Assembly (NCBI GenBank): GCA_022414725.1
Contig: JAJSRW010002114.1
Location: 1 to 64,000 of the forward strand
Source of the DNA: Microglena sp. YARC
Taxonomy: Eukaryota; Chlorophyta; Chlorophyceae; Chlamydomonadales; Chlamydomonadaceae
Length of the DNA stretch: 64,000 nt
Reading direction: 5' to 3'
Part shown: in pieces, positions 59,758 through 64,000 of the stretch
Position numbering within the stretch: the first letter of the stretch is position 1
Layout of the letters: every line of letters begins with the position of its first letter
The notes under the pieces: generated by a model
The model's database searches: none
What the model was told of the DNA's origin: nothing
The model's input: the letters and a program-made list of their open reading frames with translations, nothing else
Made by a program: the position numbers and the translations under genes

Positions 59758-60258
59758 TTAATTCAGAGGAGCGAACAATGCGTCTAGTGATGCGGTCGCG
59801 TTATCTTTACATGGGGTGGAAGACACTGATGCCAAGATTCCATCGTCGAAGAAACCTTCAAACGCATTAACATGCCCTAGTGGAGAAGAAGATGCTTTTG
59901 AGTCCGCTTTTGTTGTGGCAGACAGTGTTTTGGAAGGTATTTGTGTTGTTGTTTCATGTGATGAGGGTGTGGTCGATTCCATGAATTGTTCTTTGTTGTC
60001 ACCGTATATGTAATTTATCATGTCCACGTCCTCCTCATCTGACCTTTCTCCAATGTCGCTGTTGTAATTGGTGATGTAGCTTCTATTGTAATTGGTGTCG
60101 TCGCGTTCGGGATAGTAGTGTTGCGGAATGATGAGGCGTTGTTGTTCTGACGAACGGGAAGTCGCGATGTTCTTAAAAACAAAGTGAATGATGACGACAG
60201 ATAGTCCAGCGAGGATTGAATTTTTGAGCGCGGTGCCAGCAGTTGATGTTATAAACAT
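59758..60258 (-). CDS. Single-TM viral protein with Ser/Thr-rich tail
   Basis: 166 residues. One N-terminal membrane segment (ALKNSILAGLSVVIIHFVF), then a Tyr/Asn/Asp-rich stretch and a Ser/Thr-rich tail (ESTTPSSHETTTQIPSKT). It ends with ASLDALFAPLN. Intact. No family; typical of giant-virus surface or membrane proteins. Confidence 0.55.
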   Translation of the reverse strand: MFITSTAGTALKNSILAGLSVVIIHFVFKNIATSRSSEQQRLIIPQHYYPERDDTNYNRSYITNYNSDIGERSDEEDVDMINYIYGDNKEQFMESTTPSSHETTTQIPSKTLSATTKADSKASSSPLGHVNAFEGFFDDGILASVSSTPCKDNATASLDALFAPLN

Positions 60259-60551
60259 GATATAGAGTGCTGCCTAAACTGCGGCTCCAAGTAGTTTAAA
60301 ATGAATCACGATTTTTTTACAAGCAATGGAAGCCACGCGTTCTGTGCATCGTGAATTCGTTAATAATAAAAAAAAGTGTTTCAATGTATTGTTCCATAAA
60401 AATAAAGCGGAATGCAGGATATCATTGTAATGAACCAAGGGATTTGAGCACCATTAGCAAGGAGCGTGAACGGAAAACAAACGTGAAGTCTTCATGGTAG
60501 TTCTAGAAACGTGTTTTCCATTCCCGGATCAAGCGGTGCGCATCTGTAGGA

Positions 60552-60953
60552 ATGTATACGTGTCACTTCGAAATTCCAGAAGTTGTTTTTGGTTACCCGA
60601 TGTTTGACATCGAGAGATGCATCCGATTTTCTATGAGGCACCTCGTGATGAACGGTTTCGAAGTTGTCACGCCGTCAACGCCACGAAAACAATGGACATC
60701 AGTTGGCTACCACATGACAAGTCGAAGGCCTCTTTCCGGCCACGAGATCCGACCAACCACAGTTAATCTTCCATCGTCTACTACCCAGAAACAATTCAGA
60801 GACACTTCATCGAGGGATGTCCGTCCCATTCCATCTGTTGTGCATGGAGATAACGATTTGATATTGTCTATTCAAACGGCGTCCAATCGAGTCGCAACAA
60901 CCTTTCAGGTGCATTCGACTCTTCGTCCCTCACAACATTTCCCCTCACGGTGA
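60552..60953 (+). CDS. Small conserved-looking viral protein (IPEVVFGYPMFD)
   Basis: 133 residues. The N-terminus CHFEIPEVVFGYPMFDIERC and RHLVMNGFEVVTPSTP fit a pattern (EIPxVxFGxPxYD ... xxNGFxVxxxxP) I recall from hypothetical proteins of Mimivirus-like viruses. The remainder is Ser/Thr/Arg-rich and unstructured. Intact, with a good ATG context. Function unknown. Confidence 0.6.
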   Translation: MYTCHFEIPEVVFGYPMFDIERCIRFSMRHLVMNGFEVVTPSTPRKQWTSVGYHMTSRRPLSGHEIRPTTVNLPSSTTQKQFRDTSSRDVRPIPSVVHGDNDLILSIQTASNRVATTFQVHSTLRPSQHFPSR

Positions 60954-62115
60954 TCTCAAAAAAAATATGAAACAACTGTAATGGGAACTTCGTCCTTGTA
61001 AGATGAACAAAAAGTTGAAAGATGCGTTACAGATTGTTGCAGGAAGCATTTGTAGTGTACTTCATATACCTGAAATTTCGTTGGTGGCAACGAACAGGGA
61101 CGGGTTGATTACCGAAACAAAAGAAGGTTGACCACAAATAGAAGTGTTGATGATTAACGGCTGGATCTCGATGGCAGAGCTTCACAAACCGTTTACTTCA
61201 CGACAATTAACGAATATACGCCAGTCCAAATTACATGCCTATTCGTCCTTCCTACAACCGCAAGGGCGGCTATCCCAGTTCAACGCGTACCAATTTTGGA
61301 TCAACATGCGCAACACCGATTCCCATAAACGTCAAGTTCAGACATTATTTTGAAGGGGGAACCCTACCGTCTTCGATTACAGAATGGTTCGCTTTACCGA
61401 CCAAGATTTCAGTGTAGCCACCGGTGTGAAAGAGCGTGTAGAGAATAAAAGGACGGTAACTACGAAGTGTCCACGTATTCTTTTGCGCGACCAACCTACG
61501 ATTCTTTCCAGGTCGAGTTGAACACAATTCATGACCCAGACGCGCGCTTCGTTAATCCGGTCCGTATCAAACACGTTCTAAACAAGCAGCCTAATCCGCA
61601 AAACGTCATGAAACTGGGACAGGACAAGTGGTATGCTTGTGACGTTTTACATTCGATAGACCACGTCGCTATCAGCACCAACGAGAGGGCATCACATCCG
61701 TGCATACATCAACGACCGTTGTATGCGACAAAGAAAGATCGCCAGTGCCATGCGACCTAACAAGAACCGACTACACCTCTTCCCAGAAGCATTCTATCTT
61801 CGAACAACCGCATCGAAACATGATTTACTACAACCCGCGCTCTCAATCAAGAGGAGTAAAAGTCTCAGCAGTATTCTCGATAAGCGACGACCGACTAAGT
61901 ATGCCAACATTAACGGTGTAATTGGGGAACAAACTCATCCTGTCAGAGCACAACAAGGCCGATTCTTACAATACATAAAACGGGTACACTAAAAATTCAA
62001 CCGGCATTTCAAGAGTGTGTATGAGCCCTGAACGCGACCACAATGTACACACACCCGCATTCACAGCACTACAATGTGAAGTACATGCAAAAATATATAT
62101 AAATGAATTGAACCT
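60954..62115. other. Decayed coding-like sequence, no assignable gene
   Basis: Short plus-strand frames read as protein (RRPTKYANINGVIGEQ near 61890; VELNTIHDPDARFVNPVRIK near 61510), but they shift often and have no motifs. Probably one or two viral genes broken beyond recognition. Confidence 0.4.
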
Positions 62116-62406
62116 ATGCAAAATATAGACAACGAATCCTCAATCAAGAGCTTACAACATGCGATTCAACTGCAAACTAGTAGTCCTTCGAAGCCGGGTC
62201 TCGGCTCCCATTCGGTCCCATGTACAGAGCGCGCTGACGTAAATAGAGTGGGCAGCATCCCTATGAAACTCTATCCAAACCTACCGGGTGGGGTACCTAA
62301 GAGCGTAGATTGTTCCAAAGAGCTGATGAATCCCTGTAATATCTCCCACCACAACTTTTGTTTGTATTGCGCAGATTCCCGGTGGTCACCGAAGCAGCAC
62401 TACTAG
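62116..62406 (+). CDS. Hypothetical small protein
   Basis: 96 residues, Ser/Pro-rich, with Cys at SVPCTE, SVDCSK, NPCN and CLYCAD. An ATG follows an AT-rich leader. No family is recognised and no ordered domain is obvious. Retained because the composition differs from shadow frames nearby. Confidence 0.3.
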   Translation: MQNIDNESSIKSLQHAIQLQTSSPSKPGLGSHSVPCTERADVNRVGSIPMKLYPNLPGGVPKSVDCSKELMNPCNISHHNFCLYCADSRWSPKQHY

Positions 62407-62509
62407 CACCAGACGACAAGAATCAAACTAGGTTCTAGTAGGAGGCGTGAACGTTCGCATTACTCATCATAAGTTCGCAGAGAACGAGCACCTAAACGAT
62501 CGCGTACCA

Positions 62510-63150
62510 TTACCACAGGAGCGGTTGCCATGACCAGGAGCGGATCATGCCATGACAGGAGCGGTGCCATGACCAGGAGCGGGCCATGACCAGGAGCTGG
62601 TACCCCAGGTGGGGGGGGGAAACCACGCATGTGCCAAAATTGACCAGATCGGTGCCATGACCAGGGATCGGTGCCATGACCAGATTGTGCCATGACCAGG
62701 AGCGGCCATGACCGGCAGAAGCGGTACCATGACCAGGAGCGGTGCATGACCGCGGAGGAGCGCTACCAAGACCGGGAGAGCGGTACCATGACCAGGTTTG
62801 GTGCCCATGACCAGGAGGAGCGGTACCATGACCGGGCAGAGCGGTGCCATGACCGGGAGGCAAGCGACCATGAAAAACCAGATCGGTGTCATGACCAGGA
62901 GAGCGGTACCCCCTAAATGACCATGACGGGAGAGCGCGTGCCATGACCGGGAGGAGCGGTACCATGACCGGGAGGAGCGGTACCATGACCAGATCGCGTT
63001 GCCATGACCGGGAGAGTCGGTACATGACGGAGGAGCGATACCATGACCGGGAGGAGCATACCATGACCAGGATCGTGCCCATGACCAGGATTCAGAGCGG
63101 TACCATGACCGGAGGACGGTGCCCGATGACCGGAGGAGCGGTACCATGAC
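62510..63150. repeat. Minisatellite, ccatgaccagga / ggagcggtac units
   Basis: About 30 irregular units of 18-24 bp built on gcggtaccatgaccgggagg. Unit length and sequence vary. Frames on both strands translate to His/Gly/Trp or Met/Thr/Arg repeats and are not genes. Confidence 0.9.
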
Positions 63151-63229
63151 ACTGATCTAGGAATGTCGCCATCATCGCGCGAAACTACTCGATGTCCTTA
63201 TCAACGTTGAAAACCGAAGCGAGATATGT

Positions 63230-63520
63230 GCGCTTACCTGTCCATATGGCCGATTCCCAGAGCTTGGTCACACCGTTGCAGATTATGTGGTGGAAGTACT
63301 GGTTGTGTCCAGAGGCCCGCCATAATTTGAGGGAGTGATCATGGACTCGCCGAGACATCATGCGCGTGATCGTTCACATCCACCCTGACAAGCGTGAGAC
63401 CATGCGCGGAGATGACATGGACTATGAGGAGCACTTGTGGATGGACGAGCTCTCCAGAAGAATATTAAAATGTGAGACACTGCATCTTTCCGTGTTGCCA
63501 GCATGGTTCGAAAAGTTATG
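63230..63520 (+). other. Possible decayed gene fragment
   Basis: MADSQSLVTPLQIMWWKYWL (63248) and, in another frame, DIMRVIVHIHPDKRETMRGD ... LWMDELSRRILKC (about 63355-63470) look protein-like. There is no confirmed family. It stops at the MITE at 63546. Confidence 0.3.
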
Positions 63521-63545
63521 AAGGAGCTGTATGAAACACAATCGT

Positions 63546-63680
63546 AATGGGCGTTCCAGCCTTCCGGAGCGATTTTACTGGTGCCGAAAAATGGTCAGGA
63601 GCGGAAATTGTGATCCTCGTGCTATATCTCAGGCATTAGCGAGTTCGTTCCGGAGGCTCTAAATCTGAGTAGAAATCCTG
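63546..63680. mobile_element. MITE, right half inverted onto a left tip
   Basis: Begins aatgggcgttccagccttcc and then reads ttttactggtgccgaaaaat ggtcagga ... tatctcaggcattagcgagt ... ctgagtagaaat, the reverse interior order of the 12463 copy. The far tip is missing. Confidence 0.65.
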
Positions 63681-63700
63681 ATCGTTTCGAATATCTGTGT

Positions 63701-63997
63701 TCAGAATACATTCCAGTGGCGAGTAATACAAATACGACACCATTCATCAGTACACGCGTCTCCAGACGAGCCTTTTAAATTAACAATGAACGCTGAGATT
63801 ATGTACACCAATAAGTGATGATCCAAAACATGTAATACGATATACTTGCACTGGTTCTCTTCTTGCTCAATTCCATGTTGCGATACAGTTGTCCATCGTC
63901 CTCCTTGCAAACCATTTAGTTCATTGTTGCGCGCGCAAGTACAATAACTTCTAAGTTTCTCGTTTGTTTTTGGAGATATTGACAACTTTTTGTACAT
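63701..63997 (-). CDS. Possible small protein, unrecognised
   Basis: 98 codons, with MYKKLSISPKTNEKLRSYCT at the start and a hydrophobic segment HLLVYIISAFIVNL. No family and no conserved neighbour. The start lies at the window edge and the product may be larger. Confidence 0.25.
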   Translation of the reverse strand: MYKKLSISPKTNEKLRSYCTCARNNELNGLQGGRWTTVSQHGIEQEENQCKYIVLHVLDHHLLVYIISAFIVNLKGSSGDACTDEWCRICITRHWNVF

Positions 63998-64000
63998 CCC

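Noticed and set aside
62510..63150. His/Trp/Gly-rich long frames on both strands
   Set aside because: Produced by the minisatellite; no start context or non-repeat domain.
63350..63470. DnaJ J-domain (IHPDKR)
   Set aside because: Only the HPD tripeptide fits. The flanking helices do not match and the frame is broken.

Overview
The window looks like a stretch of giant-virus (Nucleocytoviricota-type) DNA sitting in the nuclear genome of an intron-containing eukaryote, and decaying there. Virus-type genes include three D6/D11- or SNF2-like SF2 helicases plus a decayed relative, an FtsJ-like cap 2'-O-methyltransferase, a HxD-loop protein kinase, a fibre-like protein with a C-terminal S74-type chaperone domain, two glycosyltransferases, a large virion-type protein and several small conserved membrane or core proteins. 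Intact and broken genes are interleaved. Breaks are in-frame TAG, TGA and TAA codons and single-base frameshifts, many in homopolymers. Eukaryotic transposons with introns and a LINE-type element have inserted into the viral genes with target-site duplications, which argues for a nuclear chromosome. Part of the frameshift load could still be assembly error.

Layout. 0.9-8.2 kb: decayed glycosyltransferase, repeat-rich broken genes and two small membrane proteins. 8.2-11.7 kb: a Tc1/IS630-type transposon carrying a transposase and a Fanzor (eukaryotic TnpB-like RuvC nuclease). 12-14 kb: tRNA-Ile(UAU), a conserved small membrane protein and a coiled-coil/nuclease/zinc-finger protein. 14.3-16.3 kb: transposon remnants and repeats. 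16.3-31.4 kb: the densest viral block (helicases, kinase, conserved core proteins, fibre protein). 31.6-36 kb: intact helicase, broken cap methyltransferase, small membrane proteins. 36.9-47.3 kb and 47.3-55.3 kb: two viral genes, each split by a copy of one large DNA transposon, with a virion-type gene between them whose end was hit by a LINE-type element. 55.3-60.9 kb: LRR protein, truncated glycosyltransferase, third transposon remnant, small viral genes. 61-64 kb: decayed sequence and a minisatellite.

Mobile elements. Three families dominate. (1) TA-flanked Tc1/IS630-Fanzor elements with ends like GGCGGAACAGTAAAATGAAAC: one long copy, two partial copies sharing the Fanzor 3' end and a conserved RNA-like fold, one 68-bp miniature and several solo ends. 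(2) A 4-bp-TSD element with ends AATGGGCGTTCC, in copies of 4.9 kb, 7.8 kb and one truncated copy, plus about 147-bp MITEs sharing only the tips. (3) A LINE-type element of about 1.7 kb in two nearly identical copies that start at the same 5' nucleotide. Removing either large DNA transposon on paper leaves one target copy and a continuous viral reading frame, so insertion came before, or independently of, the decay of those genes.
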